NCBI RefSeq assembly: GCF_024129735.1
Contig: NZ_JAMXXK010000017.1
Location: forward strand, 1-57,646
Length of the DNA: 57,646 nucleotides
Reading direction: 5' to 3'
From: Acinetobacter lwoffii
Lineage (GTDB): Bacteria; Pseudomonadota; Gammaproteobacteria; Pseudomonadales; Moraxellaceae
Positions 1 to 8,238 of this stretch are shown piece after piece; within the stretch, counting starts at the first letter, position 1; the number at the start of each line of letters is the position of its first letter. The position numbers and the translations under genes are program-made. The notes under the pieces are model-generated. The model was not told where the DNA came from. It did no database searches and saw nothing but the letters and a program-made list of their open reading frames with translations.

Positions 1-2
1 AT

Positions 3-89
3 ATTTTATATCCAGTCCATGGTGATAAAAACCATCATAAACCAGACATTTTTATTGGTGAGAATATAGACACTTTAAATGGGTTCTAA
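3..89 (+). CDS. C-terminal tail of an unidentified CDS (partial)
   Basis: An open frame runs in from the window edge and ends at a TAA at 87-89, giving 28 residues (begins ILYPVHGDKN, ends ENIDTLNGF). The polar, coding-like composition suggests the real end of a gene that starts outside the window. No family can be named from so short a piece. Confidence 0.3.
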   Translation: MLYPVHGDKNHHKPDIFIGENIDTLNGF

Positions 90-268
90 CAATAGTATTT
101 CGTATAATGTATATTATGTTAAATTGGTTACATGATACATTTACTTCATAATCACCCGTGTTTATAGATAAACAATATATAAATCAATAACTTATTTTCC
201 AAATAATCCTATGCTAATTTTATTTAAGTCTATATAGTGTTTACTTCATTTAGTTCTTCAATTGTGTA

Positions 269-871
269 ATGTTCTTCTTAAAGACAATCAAACTCTCAAA
301 AAAACATTCAACTCAAAATCGAATTGTTGTGCTGTTCAATGCTTCGACTACAACTGCTTGTCTTTATCCATTGCTCTATTCTTTATCTGTTTTGAGATTT
401 CAAAGTGTAGCTACCCAACAATCAGATATGCTCGCACTTAAATTTTGGTATGAATTCTGGTTTCAGAAATTTTCAACATCGTTTTGTGAGTCATTCCTTT
501 CTTTGAACTATGACCCTGAAATCTATTTACAAGAAATCGATAATTTTATGTTTTTCTTAGAAAATAATAAAAAAGTAGAAACCAATCTAATTCGTTTGAG
601 ATCTAATCTTGATGTTAACTATATGACCATTACTCAGCGTATAAGGTCTTTATTTAAGTATTTTGCATATCTACTTGATGAATACTGGAATGTTAGAAAT
701 CAAGAGCTTACTGTCACAGAAATTACACATCGCAGAAAAAACATAGATCTATATTTGATGAATAAAAAGAAAATTTTTAGCAAATTTTCTAAACGAAGTT
801 TAACTGTAAAAAGTGAAATTAATCATAGTTTTAAAAGTCTAGATAACGACTTTGTCCGCAAATTTAGTTGA
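269..871 (+). CDS. Unrecognised AT-rich protein, 200 aa
   Basis: I do not recognise a family. The 200-residue product is rich in Lys, Phe and Asn, with a helical look and no clear signal peptide or membrane segment. Its composition matches the AT-rich patch it sits in rather than the rest of the window. It ends at a TGA that overlaps the next open frame by about 20 bases, one frame away. Reading straight across (SFKSLDND into LSANLVEVIF) gives a plausible continuous helical protein, so this and the next ORF may be one gene broken by a frameshift. The start is uncertain. Confidence 0.45.
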   Translation: MFFLKTIKLSKKHSTQNRIVVLFNASTTTACLYPLLYSLSVLRFQSVATQQSDMLALKFWYEFWFQKFSTSFCESFLSLNYDPEIYLQEIDNFMFFLENNKKVETNLIRLRSNLDVNYMTITQRIRSLFKYFAYLLDEYWNVRNQELTVTEITHRRKNIDLYLMNKKKIFSKFSKRSLTVKSEINHSFKSLDNDFVRKFS

Positions 872-1484
872 GGTAATCTTTCAATCAGTATTAGAGCTAA
901 CAAAAGAATGTAGAGAGCATCTTTACTATATTAGATCAAAAGATTGTTCCAATTTTTTACCTAAAACAATAGATGAAATTTTAGATGATTATGTTGAAGT
1001 AGATGATCTGATAGGTACGGTGTTTGGAGTAAAAGATACGTATAGAGGAAGATCTGGTCAACGTGAGGTGGTGATTAAGACGCTAAAAAATATTCCAGTA
1101 TTTAAAGAATTTCATCATGGAACAGAAAGGAGAAAATATTTAAAAAACCATATCAATACATTAATTAAGGGATTAGCTAATTATGGTTCTGAATTTCCTA
1201 TTGATTTTGTATTTAATTATGAGGGTAAGACAGAAAAAATTCCTTTTGAGAATTTACTATTCATTCATGAGTTTAAATCTACAACTCTACAAAGAGCTTT
1301 TATCAATAAAACGAATGTCATTCCTTTAAATACAAGATTAGTTAATGGCTTTTTAGGAAACTATTTAAGTAAGTCTGTTTTTGAGAAATATAATTTATTA
1401 GAAAATGAGAAAGAGTATTCTAAACTAACTACCCATATTCAGAGGTGGTCCCACTTGTTTGAACAACTAAAAGCTTATTTATAA
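852..1484 (+). CDS. Unrecognised protein, 210 aa, possibly the continuation of the preceding ORF
   Basis: The open frame would start on TTG at 852 with no convincing ribosome site, overlapping the previous ORF. It may therefore be translationally coupled, or be the frameshifted second part of that gene. The product is charged and mostly helical by eye; I see no known motif. Its stop codon (TAA, 1482-1484) lies in the TTATAA that borders the insertion sequence, so the gene ends exactly where the element begins. The same TTATAA occurs on the far side of the element, so the stop is probably ancestral and not created by the insertion. Confidence 0.4.
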   Translation: MSANLVEVIFQSVLELTKECREHLYYIRSKDCSNFLPKTIDEILDDYVEVDDLIGTVFGVKDTYRGRSGQREVVIKTLKNIPVFKEFHHGTERRKYLKNHINTLIKGLANYGSEFPIDFVFNYEGKTEKIPFENLLFIHEFKSTTLQRAFINKTNVIPLNTRLVNGFLGNYLSKSVFEKYNLLENEKEYSKLTTHIQRWSHLFEQLKAYL

Positions 1485-1498
1485 GTGATATTCTGCTC
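1479..1498 (+). repeat. Left end of the IS: TTATAA flank plus 14-bp inverted repeat
   Basis: TTATAA at 1479-1484 is followed by GTGATATTCTGCTC at 1485-1498, which pairs with the right end with one mismatch. Confidence 0.75.
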
Positions 1499-1501
1499 TA
1501 G

Positions 1502-2374
1502 TTAAGCTACCTTATTTTGTTGTGGTAGCTGGTCATAGTAAAACTCATCTGGAGTCATTTTGTCCAGACTCGAATGAGGTCGTTTCAAATTATAAAATTC
1601 AAAATATGCACTCAATTGCTTTTTCGCATCGGTGACACTGCTATAAGCTTTGAGATACACCTCTTCATATTTAACGCTTCTCCATAACCGTTCAACCATC
1701 ACATTATCAATCCATCGACCTTTACCATCCATACTGATTTGAATGCCATTTGATTTCAATACATCAATAAATGCATCACTGGTGAACTGACTGCCCTGGT
1801 CTGTATTAAATATTTCAGGTGATCCATATTTTTCAATCGCTTCATTTAAAGCCGAAATACAAAAATCCATCTCCATACTAATCGATACCCTATGCGCAAG
1901 TACCTTGCGGCTATGCCAATCAATCACAGCACATAAATAAACAAAGCCTTTTGCCATAGGGATATACGTTATATCCGTACACCACACTTGATTACTGCGC
2001 TGAATAGCCAATCCTTTGAGCAGATATGGATATTTACGGTGAGCTTGATTAGCCTGACTTAGATTTGGTTTACGATATAACGCATTAATGCCCATTTTCT
2101 TCATTAAAGTACGTGTATGACGTCGTCCTATATGATGTCCTTGACGATTCAATAAATCACGCATCATACGGCTACCTGCAAAAGGGTATTGCATATGTAA
2201 CTCATCCATACAGCGCATCAGCTTCAGATCTGATTCACTCACAGGTTTTGGGCGATAGTAATAACAACCACGGGAGACTTTCAGCAGCTTAGCTTGCTTA
2301 GATACTGAAATCTGAAGTGAGTCATCGATTAACTTTTGTGGTTGAAGCGACCCAGTTTCTTCAACACACCTTCT
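1502..2374 (-). CDS. IS3-family transposase OrfB (DDE catalytic part), made by -1 frameshift
   Basis: This is the catalytic half of the transposase, an rve-type integrase core. The acidic triad can be read as D in WCTDITYIP, D in FNTDQGSQF and E in VMVERLWRS. An HTH_21-like segment lies before it (YPFAGSRMMRDLLNRQGHHI). The first ATG in frame is at 2242, but the frame is open back to 2374, where it meets a slippery T-TTT-TTA heptamer (complement of 2374-2380) inside orfA. I therefore take the natural product to be an OrfAB fusion by -1 slippage. No internal stop is seen. Confidence 0.9.
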   Translation of the reverse strand, partial: RRCVEETGSLQPQKLIDDSLQISVSKQAKLLKVSRGCYYYRPKPVSESDLKLMRCMDELHMQYPFAGSRMMRDLLNRQGHHIGRRHTRTLMKKMGINALYRKPNLSQANQAHRKYPYLLKGLAIQRSNQVWCTDITYIPMAKGFVYLCAVIDWHSRKVLAHRVSISMEMDFCISALNEAIEKYGSPEIFNTDQGSQFTSDAFIDVLKSNGIQISMDGKGRWIDNVMVERLWRSVKYEEVYLKAYSSVTDAKKQLSAYFEFYNLKRPHSSLDKMTPDEFYYDQLPQQNKVA

Positions 2375-2634
2375 AAAAAATCAATTTCTAATGCCTGCTC
2401 ACCGATTTTTGCATGTAGTTTTTTTAGATCGATGGGTGGTTCTGTTGGAGCTTTTGATTGATCGAAAGCTTGCGAGGAAGCTGAAATCAGTTGATTTTTC
2501 CAGTCAATAATTTGGTTTTGATGAACATCAAATTCAGCACTCAATTCAGCAAGTGTTTTTTCTGCTTTAATCGCAGCAAGTGCTACCTTAGCTTTAAAGT
2601 CATTTGAATGATTTCTTCTTGGTCTACGTGTCAT
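2329..2634 (-). CDS. IS3-family transposase OrfA (HTH DNA-binding part)
   Basis: The short upstream frame encodes a helix-turn-helix protein of the HTH_Tnp_1 type (NDFKAKVALAAIKAEKTL, then a second helix pair ending DWKNQL) and a C-terminal leucine-zipper-like stretch (IGEQALEIDFLEGVLKKL). I chose the ATG at 2634 because GGAG lies six bases upstream; an earlier in-frame ATG at 2646 lacks such a site. The last 15 codons overlap the orfB frame and contain the frameshift heptamer. Confidence 0.9.
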   Translation of the reverse strand: MTRRPRRNHSNDFKAKVALAAIKAEKTLAELSAEFDVHQNQIIDWKNQLISASSQAFDQSKAPTEPPIDLKKLHAKIGEQALEIDFLEGVLKKLGRFNHKS

Positions 2635-2673
2635 AAAATACTCCATATATTGATGTTTATAACATCATTTGGG

Positions 2674-2693
2674 GAGCAAAATATCACTTATAA
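2674..2693 (-). repeat. Right end of the IS: 14-bp inverted repeat plus TTATAA flank
   Basis: The complement of 2674-2687 reads GTGATATTTTGCTC. TTATAA follows at 2688-2693. Together with the next bases the right flank forms the palindrome CACTTATAAGTG, which blurs the exact element boundary. Confidence 0.75.
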
Positions 2694-3297
2694 GTGTTGT
2701 TCAAATTTCCTGATCCACCTCTTTTTAAAGCAAAATAATATCACCGAAAGATTAAATAACACTGAAGAATGGATAAAACAATCTTTCCCAATTGATGACT
2801 CTATCGGGCTATCCATCAAGTCTGTATTTAAAGTTATAAAAACAAATTTAGAAGTTAGAAATAGAAATCCGTTTGTGGAATTTGATATCCTAAATCAGTT
2901 AAAGGAAAACCCTCAAAAATTTTCAGAAGTATTAAAGAAGTACAGCTCATGTGCAATCATGGTTCCACTAGCTGCTAACAAAATCATAGATCGAACGATT
3001 AATAGTGAATTAATATCCTTGGGTGAGGTTGGGTATTTAGAAAATTGGCAACAATTTCATGCTGCATTACACTTTCTCGGACTCCACATTAAAGAAGATG
3101 GTGGGCTTATGGATACCTCTGAATTACCCAATAATTGTTGCCCTTTTTATAATGTATGCACCGTAAAACCCAAACAAGACAACAATGACATATGCCAATT
3201 TAAACCATGGGAAAACTATGATGCCATCAACCCAACTTCAGATATGTGCTGGTATGGGTGTGGTGTCAGACAAACTAGTTACTGTCCGAATCAGTAA
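2694..3297 (+). pseudogene. 5'-truncated fragment of an unrecognised protein with a cysteine-rich tail
   Basis: Past the insertion sequence an open frame of about 200 codons runs to a TAA at 3295-3297. The only ATG in its first part lies inside the IS, so the native start is missing. The frame is offset from the ORF on the other side of the IS, so simple rejoining does not restore one protein. The body is helical and charged; the last 55 residues carry a cluster of cysteines (NNCCPFYNVCTV, NDICQF, MCWYGCG, SYCPNQ), which could bind a metal or form disulfides. I do not recognise the family. Confidence 0.4.
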
Positions 3298-3820
3298 AAT
3301 GATTACCTAGTTTTCATTCGCACCATTGAAAATGGAATACCAAATGAAGTTCTATTTATATAAAACCAAGACAAAAAACATGCGTATAAAGCAGGTTTTA
3401 AAGTTTATATCAAATAAAAAATGATTTTTATGATGCTATCTGGCTAGATTTCCCATTAATTTTTTTATTTAACAACTCATCCTCTTGGTATTGAAGTACA
3501 TTACCATTTGCAACCAACCTGCTGAGTTTTTCTGAAACTGGACTGCCATTAATCTTCTAAACAAATTTAGTCTATTCTTAAGACCATTTTAGTTGAAAAA
3601 TATGCATTTATAGCTAGGTTCATGAACCATATATTTTTTAATAAATATTTTTATTACTCTAAGGAATTAAATTTAATATTAGAAAATCATAAATTTATTT
3701 ATGAACTAGACTTTAGGTGAACATAAGTTAAATACAAGTTAAATAAGATACACTTAACCATAAGTTCATATCTTCCTTGTCCATAAAAGTGAATTTTGAA
3801 ATTTTTAGAAGAAAATTGAA
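3298..3820. other. Gene-free AT-rich stretch
   Basis: No convincing gene is visible. A 42-codon open stretch on the minus strand (3428-3556, bounded by TAG and TAA, reading like protein: INGSPVSEKLSRLVANGNV) has no start codon and may be a gene remnant. The rest looks like decayed intergenic DNA. Confidence 0.4.
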
Positions 3821-4125
3821 TTAAATGGAAATCTCATCTCTACTCATGTCTTTAGCTAGATTTAACAGCCATTCTGGTGCAGAGAAAGATTCATCCAGAA
3901 TACAGAGCAGCTCGGTTCGGCTGTCGGAAAGCAGATGCCGTACCTGCGCTGCAGTAAAAAACAGAGGCACCGGAGCAGATTAAGCTGCTTGAAACTGGCA
4001 CTCAATAATTCTACCCGCTGCTGTAGCTCCGCATAGCTGAGTGTTGCCTGTGCGGTGACTACCGCTTCTCGTTGCGGATATTGTCGTGCTTGCAGGTTGA
4101 TACGTTCAAATAAAGCAGTCATCAT
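3821..4125 (-). pseudogene. Remnant of an AMP-binding acyl-CoA ligase/synthetase
   Basis: The N-terminus is intact and typical of an adenylate-forming enzyme (ALFERINLQARQYPQREAVV, then LSYAELQQRVELLSASF). After about residue 47 the sequence jumps, and the continuation typical of the family (PVPLFFTAAQVRHLLSDSRT) is found in another frame. A short internal deletion plus frameshift has therefore occurred. Everything downstream, including the ATP-binding core, is absent. It follows the hemolysin remnant on the same strand, as expected for a decayed two-gene unit. Confidence 0.65.
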
Positions 4126-4160
4126 TTAAATTCTGTGCCTCGCTGATCAAGCAAAATGCT

Positions 4161-4899
4161 TTAATGACTAAATTGATAAAGTTGACGAGCGACTTGTAGG
4201 GCTTCTGCCACATCAATCGCCAGCACATAAGGTTTCTGCTGGTAATAGCTGCCCCACAGGTGCTGTGCCTCTCCTAGGACTTGCGGATCAGCCTTTTCAA
4301 GCACATGAAAACGTAATCCCATCTGTTGCAACACATAACGTACTGCAGTTGTTCCGGTACATACTGCCCATTCGATGTGTTACTGCGAGAGATGAAAAAC
4401 CAGAAAGGCCACCATCAGTTTGGCTTTGTCCATATCTAGTGCTGCCAGATTGCCAATTTCTACTACTTTGTCTCGGCTGACCGTGGTCTGGCTGAGCTTG
4501 CCAAGAATATTTTCAATTGGTTCATCGAGATACTGTTCCAGAAAGGCATTAAATTGATTTAAATGCTGCATTCACCACCTGAATCTCGGCGCCGTGATAA
4601 CCGGCAAACAGGGTCGAAGAGAAGCTCGATACAGTGGCCTGATGGACTTGCTGATATTTTTCCTGAATAAAATGTTCCAGGCTACGGCGTTCAGGTGTCT
4701 CGCTTTGTTCTACAGTTTTGACCGTCAAATGTAGCGATTGATCCTGTGCTGAAATTACCGGATACGCCGGAGGTACTTGTACTAAAAATTTATTGTGATG
4801 GGTTTGTTTTTTATATTCAGGCTGCTTGAAATATGTATTTAGAAAGTGAATCTGACTAGAGAAATAAGGATCAAAACTAAACTTGATCATTTGGCTCAC
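4161..4899 (-). pseudogene. Thermostable hemolysin-family gene, inactivated by frameshift and stop
   Basis: The pieces match the T_hemolysin family in order: an N-terminal part (4899 to about 4560, containing ERRSLEHFIQEKYQQVHQA and SSTLFAGYHGAEIQ), then in another frame the family core (FLEQYLDEPIENILGKLSQT, VEIGNLAA), then after an in-frame TAA near 4380 the C-terminal part (IEWAVCTGTTAVRYVLQQMG, ADPQVLGEAQHLWGSYY) ending at 4161-4163. Two lesions are therefore visible, one frameshift near 4560-4600 and one nonsense codon, so no full-length product is expected. The family assignment rests on the conserved blocks. Confidence 0.7.
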
Positions 4900-5012
4900 A
4901 CCACGAAATTAACTTGCTACTCAAGATAGAAGTCCAAACTTAAAAAATTCTTAATTTTGTGCAAAAGAATGTAAAAGCTGTGTGTATAAAAAATCCAGAG
5001 AACGGCCGGTTT

Positions 5013-5029
5013 TTTAAGAGCATTTTAAG
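5013..5029 (+). promoter_or_regulatory. PmrA-type box upstream of dgkA
   Basis: TTTAAG-AGCAT-TTTAAG is a perfect direct repeat with a 5-base spacer, the form described for PmrA (BasR) sites. It lies 48 bases before the dgkA start in the right orientation and at a fitting distance upstream of a possible -10 (around 5046-5055). The same TTTAAG-N5-TTTAAG repeat stands before pmrC. The site is seen; PmrA control is inferred. Confidence 0.65.
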
Positions 5030-5076
5030 ATTGAAAATTTAAGTTAATCCTATCTCTTGTTGACTGAAACTGTTCT

Positions 5077-5463
5077 ATGTCTTCCTACCGCTCACCTTAT
5101 AAAGGCACCTCGGGAACGCAGCGTATTTTTAATGCGACCCGTTATTCCCTAGCTGGATTTAAAACAGCCTTTCAAAATGAGGCCGCCTTCCGGCAGATCC
5201 TGCTGATTAACCTTATTTTGATTCCTGTAAGCTTTTGGATGCCGGTTAGCCGGGTTGAGCAAGCGCTGATGGTAGCCGTGTGCCTATTGGCGTTGATCAT
5301 TGAACTGATTAACTCAGCGATAGAGGCAGTGGTAGACCGTATTTCCATGGAACGGCATGAACTGTCTAAAAATGCCAAGGATATGGGCAGTGCGGCTCAG
5401 TTTGTAGCACTCAGTTTAATTGCCGTGACCTGGGGCATCATTTTAGCTGGTCATTTGATTTGA
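5077..5463 (+). CDS. dgkA: Diacylglycerol kinase DgkA
   Basis: This is a small inner-membrane kinase that converts diacylglycerol to phosphatidic acid with ATP. At 128 residues it has the usual prokaryotic DgkA length and order: an N-terminal amphipathic part (RIFNATRYSLAGFKTAFQNEAAFRQ), three membrane segments (about 40-57, 62-82, 103-126), and the signature ELINSAIEAVVDRIS with the conserved Glu and Asn-Ser. It precedes a PAP2 phosphatase by a short gap, probably as one operon. The upstream PmrA-type box suggests induction together with PmrC, whose phosphoethanolamine transfer leaves diacylglycerol behind. The Shine-Dalgarno sequence is weak. Confidence 0.93.
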   Translation: MSSYRSPYKGTSGTQRIFNATRYSLAGFKTAFQNEAAFRQILLINLILIPVSFWMPVSRVEQALMVAVCLLALIIELINSAIEAVVDRISMERHELSKNAKDMGSAAQFVALSLIAVTWGIILAGHLI

Positions 5464-5487
5464 CCTCTGCTCTTGCTACTGCCTGAA

Positions 5488-6213
5488 ATGGACAACTTAA
5501 AAATGATCACTGACCGTTCCCGGTTTTTACTGACCCAAACTTTACTTTTGATCTTCAGTTTTTTGATTCTTCTCAACTTCTTTGACATTGGAGGAGTGCT
5601 GGACTTGCAGCTCATCTATCCCTTTATCGATGATCAGGGTCAATTTCCCCTTCGACAACAATGGGCACTGGCAGAACTCAATCATCGCTATGTTAAAGAC
5701 CTGCTGATTCTGGTGTATATCACATTATTACTGGCCTGGTTGGCATCACTAAAATGGCAGAACTGGCATACGCAGCGCTGGGAATTTGGCTATTTCTTTA
5801 GCATGGTGGTGCTGACCACGGCCTCGATCGGAATTTTAAAATCTCAGTCGGCCCATGCCTGTCCCTGGGATATGACCATACCTACCCATAACGGGATTTT
5901 GTGGGATTTTAGTGCTACTGCGGGCCACTGTTTTCCTGGAGGGCATGCATCTAGTGGTTTTGCGTTGATGGCTGGTTATTTTGTTTATCGCATTTCTAAC
6001 CGCAAGCGTGCTTATTTTCTTCTGATCGCTGCAATAATTTTAGGGTTGACCATGGGCTGGGCACAAATGATGCGCGGAGCACATTTCCTGAGTCATAATT
6101 TATGGACTGGCTGGATTATCTGGTGCATGAATGTCATTGGCTATACGCTGTTTAGCCATAAACTACCCATAGAAAAGACCACTCCTATACTCTCTAGTAT
6201 CAGGCAACCTTAA
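5488..6213 (+). CDS. PAP2-family membrane phosphatase
   Basis: This is an inner-membrane acid phosphatase of the PAP2 superfamily (lipid phosphate or lipid A phosphatase type). The catalytic motifs are visible: a KxxxxxxP-like stretch before HACPWDMT, the SGH-type block HCFPGGHASSGF with its catalytic His, and MRGAHFLSHNLWTGWI for the SRxxxxxHxxxD-like third motif. Several hydrophobic segments span the protein. I prefer the ATG at 5488 over a TTG at 5473. It lies just downstream of dgkA and converges on pmrB. Substrate is not determinable; lipid A, undecaprenyl or phosphatidate-type phosphates are all possible. Confidence 0.85.
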   Translation: MDNLKMITDRSRFLLTQTLLLIFSFLILLNFFDIGGVLDLQLIYPFIDDQGQFPLRQQWALAELNHRYVKDLLILVYITLLLAWLASLKWQNWHTQRWEFGYFFSMVVLTTASIGILKSQSAHACPWDMTIPTHNGILWDFSATAGHCFPGGHASSGFALMAGYFVYRISNRKRAYFLLIAAIILGLTMGWAQMMRGAHFLSHNLWTGWIIWCMNVIGYTLFSHKLPIEKTTPILSSIRQP

Positions 6214-6240
6214 CTCCAAAAAAACCAGAAGCTTATTCGC

Positions 6241-7569
6241 TTAGGCTTCGATTAAAGGAAGCTTGACCTGTACACAAAGGCCACTCAGATTGGTACTTCG
6301 CGAAAATTCTAGTGTTCCACCCAAGCGCTCGGTGGCTTTATCTACAATGGATAAACCCAAACCGCTGCCAATTTCTGCATGGTTATGTATCCGGTAGAAG
6401 CGTTGCCGGATCTGATTGAATTGAGCAGGATCTATCCCTGCCCCACTGTCTTCAATTTGTAAAACCGCCTGCCGGCCTTGCTGGAAAATAGATACATTAA
6501 TCACGCCATCCTTCGGACTGTATTTAATTGCATTATCAATTAAATTATAAATAATCGAGTGCAAAGCTGAAGCCTGGCCCTGAATCTGCAGTTCCTGTTG
6601 CTGTTCTACGCCCAAATCAATGTCTTTCTGTAGCGCCAATTGAATTAGTTCTTCGATACAGGTGGCTGTCATTTGATTCAGTGATAGCAATTGAACAGGT
6701 TCGCTTAAACCTTCGGTCACATCCTGTTTTGCCAGACTCAATAACTGGTTGACCAGATGCTGCATACGCAAAATGCCTTGACTCAAATTATGGATAGACT
6801 CGCTTTGAGGGAACTGCTGTAGCAAAATTTGCAGCTGTAAGTTTAGTGCTGTCAGTGGCGTGCGTAATTCATGGGCAGAATCTGCTACAAATTGACGTTG
6901 TTCCTGTTGGGCCAGAGAAATTCGGCCAAACAGATAATTCATTTCCTGAATAGTCGGTTCCAGCTCTAGGGGATAATCTTTCATTGCAATTGGCTTTAAG
7001 TCTTGTGCCTTGCGACTGGCCAATTCAGTTTTAAAATCATTGAGTGGCTGAAAATTTTTCCGGATCATCCAGCCTAAGCCAAATACTGCAAAAGGTAAAA
7101 AAAGCACATAAGGAAGAAACATATTGGCTGCCAGTTCCAGCGCTAGTTCCTGCCGGACATTTTGCTGCTGGCTCACCTGAATCTGTAATTGCTTAGCAGG
7201 AATAATATAAGTTAACCAGGTTCCATATGGCGTTTGATGCTTGTAGAAACCTGCTTTCCTGACCGGTGCCACAAGAATATCCTGCGGATGCAAGGAAGTG
7301 GCTGTATCTGTATAGGACCAGATATCTACAAATAAATCTTCTTCACTGTATTGTTTTGCCAGATCGATTTGACTTTGCAGGGGCTGCGGATGATTTTCTG
7401 AAATGCGCTCTGCCAGGCTTTGCATCTGTTTATCCAGTACTTCATTAATTTCTTCGAGCGCAATCCGGTATGCCGCAAAGATCAGCACACAGCCCAGTAC
7501 TACGCTAAATAATGAAATATAAATGACCAGACGTTTTTGCAAGGAATAACGTTTCTGCATGGCGCTCAT
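6241..7569 (-). CDS. pmrB: Sensor histidine kinase PmrB
   Basis: This is the membrane sensor of the PmrAB two-component system, which controls lipid A phosphoethanolamine addition and polymyxin response. Two transmembrane helices (about 14-30 and 146-167) enclose a periplasmic sensor domain. The cytoplasmic part has the H box with phospho-His (FVADSAHELRTPLTAL), the N box (NLIDNAIKYSP), and the G boxes (DSGAGID, GSGLGLSIV). Its start overlaps the pmrA stop by four bases, so the two are translationally coupled. It is the last gene of pmrC-pmrA-pmrB. The frame is intact with no obvious lesion. Confidence 0.93.
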   Translation of the reverse strand: MSAMQKRYSLQKRLVIYISLFSVVLGCVLIFAAYRIALEEINEVLDKQMQSLAERISENHPQPLQSQIDLAKQYSEEDLFVDIWSYTDTATSLHPQDILVAPVRKAGFYKHQTPYGTWLTYIIPAKQLQIQVSQQQNVRQELALELAANMFLPYVLFLPFAVFGLGWMIRKNFQPLNDFKTELASRKAQDLKPIAMKDYPLELEPTIQEMNYLFGRISLAQQEQRQFVADSAHELRTPLTALNLQLQILLQQFPQSESIHNLSQGILRMQHLVNQLLSLAKQDVTEGLSEPVQLLSLNQMTATCIEELIQLALQKDIDLGVEQQQELQIQGQASALHSIIYNLIDNAIKYSPKDGVINVSIFQQGRQAVLQIEDSGAGIDPAQFNQIRQRFYRIHNHAEIGSGLGLSIVDKATERLGGTLEFSRSTNLSGLCVQVKLPLIEA

Positions 7570-8237
7570 CCTAAGCGATATCCTAGCCCACGTATGGTAC
7601 GGATGAAGTCTTTTCCTAATTTTGCCCGCAGATGATGGATATAGACTTCTACCGTATTACTACTGACATCACTATCAAAGTCATAAAGCTTGTCTTCCAG
7701 ATCATTCTTGGAAAAAATTTTATTCGGATGATTTAACATGGCCATTAAGATGGACCATTCCCGATTGGATAATTCTATAGCCTGTCCATTAAACAGAGCG
7801 ATATGCTGCTCCAGATCTAGTTCTAAACCACTGTGTGATAATTTCTTATTCGTATCTATCCCGGTATTTTTTAAACCACTACGGCGTATTAAGGCATGAA
7901 TACGGGCCAGTAACTCGTCAAATTCATAAGGCTTGATTAAATAGTCATCTGCTCCCTGATTCAGCCCATCCACCCGGTTTTGTAATTGATCCCGGGCAGA
8001 AATAATCAGCACCGGTAAATTCGGAAACTTCTGCCGGATATTTTTCAGCACCAGCATGCCATCCATCATCGGCAAGCCTAAATCGAGCAGGACAATATCG
8101 TAGACCTGCTGCTGTAACTGTTTTAAACCCTCAATCCCATTATTGACCCAGTACACCTCAAACTGATGCAGCTTGAGCAATGTTTCAGTCGACTCGGCAA
8201 TCATAAAGTCATCTTCAATAATCAGTATTTTATGCAT
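7566..8237 (-). CDS. pmrA: Response regulator PmrA
   Basis: This is an OmpR/PhoB-type response regulator. The receiver domain (1-120) has the acidic pocket (IIEDD), phospho-acceptor Asp in DIVLLDLGLPMMDG, and the conserved Lys in LIKPYEFDELL. The C-terminal winged helix (about 130-222) ends in the usual VEVYIHHLRAKLG and IRTIRGLGYRL. The start codon is one base away from the pmrC stop. It is expected to bind the TTTAAG-N5-TTTAAG boxes upstream of pmrC and dgkA. Confidence 0.95.
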   Translation of the reverse strand: MHKILIIEDDFMIAESTETLLKLHQFEVYWVNNGIEGLKQLQQQVYDIVLLDLGLPMMDGMLVLKNIRQKFPNLPVLIISARDQLQNRVDGLNQGADDYLIKPYEFDELLARIHALIRRSGLKNTGIDTNKKLSHSGLELDLEQHIALFNGQAIELSNREWSILMAMLNHPNKIFSKNDLEDKLYDFDSDVSSNTVEVYIHHLRAKLGKDFIRTIRGLGYRLG

Positions 8238-8238
8238 T

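Larger units (their letters stand above)
1485..2687 (-). mobile_element. IS3-family insertion sequence, about 1.2 kb, apparently intact
   Basis: The element has terminal inverted repeats (1485-1498 and 2674-2687, 13 of 14 matching) around two overlapping frames on the minus strand with the orfA/orfB layout of the IS3 family. Both frames are open and the DDE catalytic triad is present, so it looks functional. TTATAA occurs immediately outside each end (1479-1484 and 2688-2693). IS3 elements usually duplicate 3-5 bp, so this 6-bp match could be a duplication, part of a longer inverted repeat, or both, and the exact ends are uncertain by a few bases. It lies between unidentified ORFs in the AT-rich patch. 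Confidence 0.9.

Noticed and set aside
269..3297. Assignment of the left ORFs to a known integrase/recombinase gene trio
   Set aside because: The setting of an accessory island suggested it, but I could not read a catalytic tyrosine-recombinase or DDE signature in any of the pieces.
3428..3556. 42-codon open stretch on the minus strand
   Set aside because: It reads like protein but is bounded by stops and has no start codon, so it is noted only as a possible remnant.
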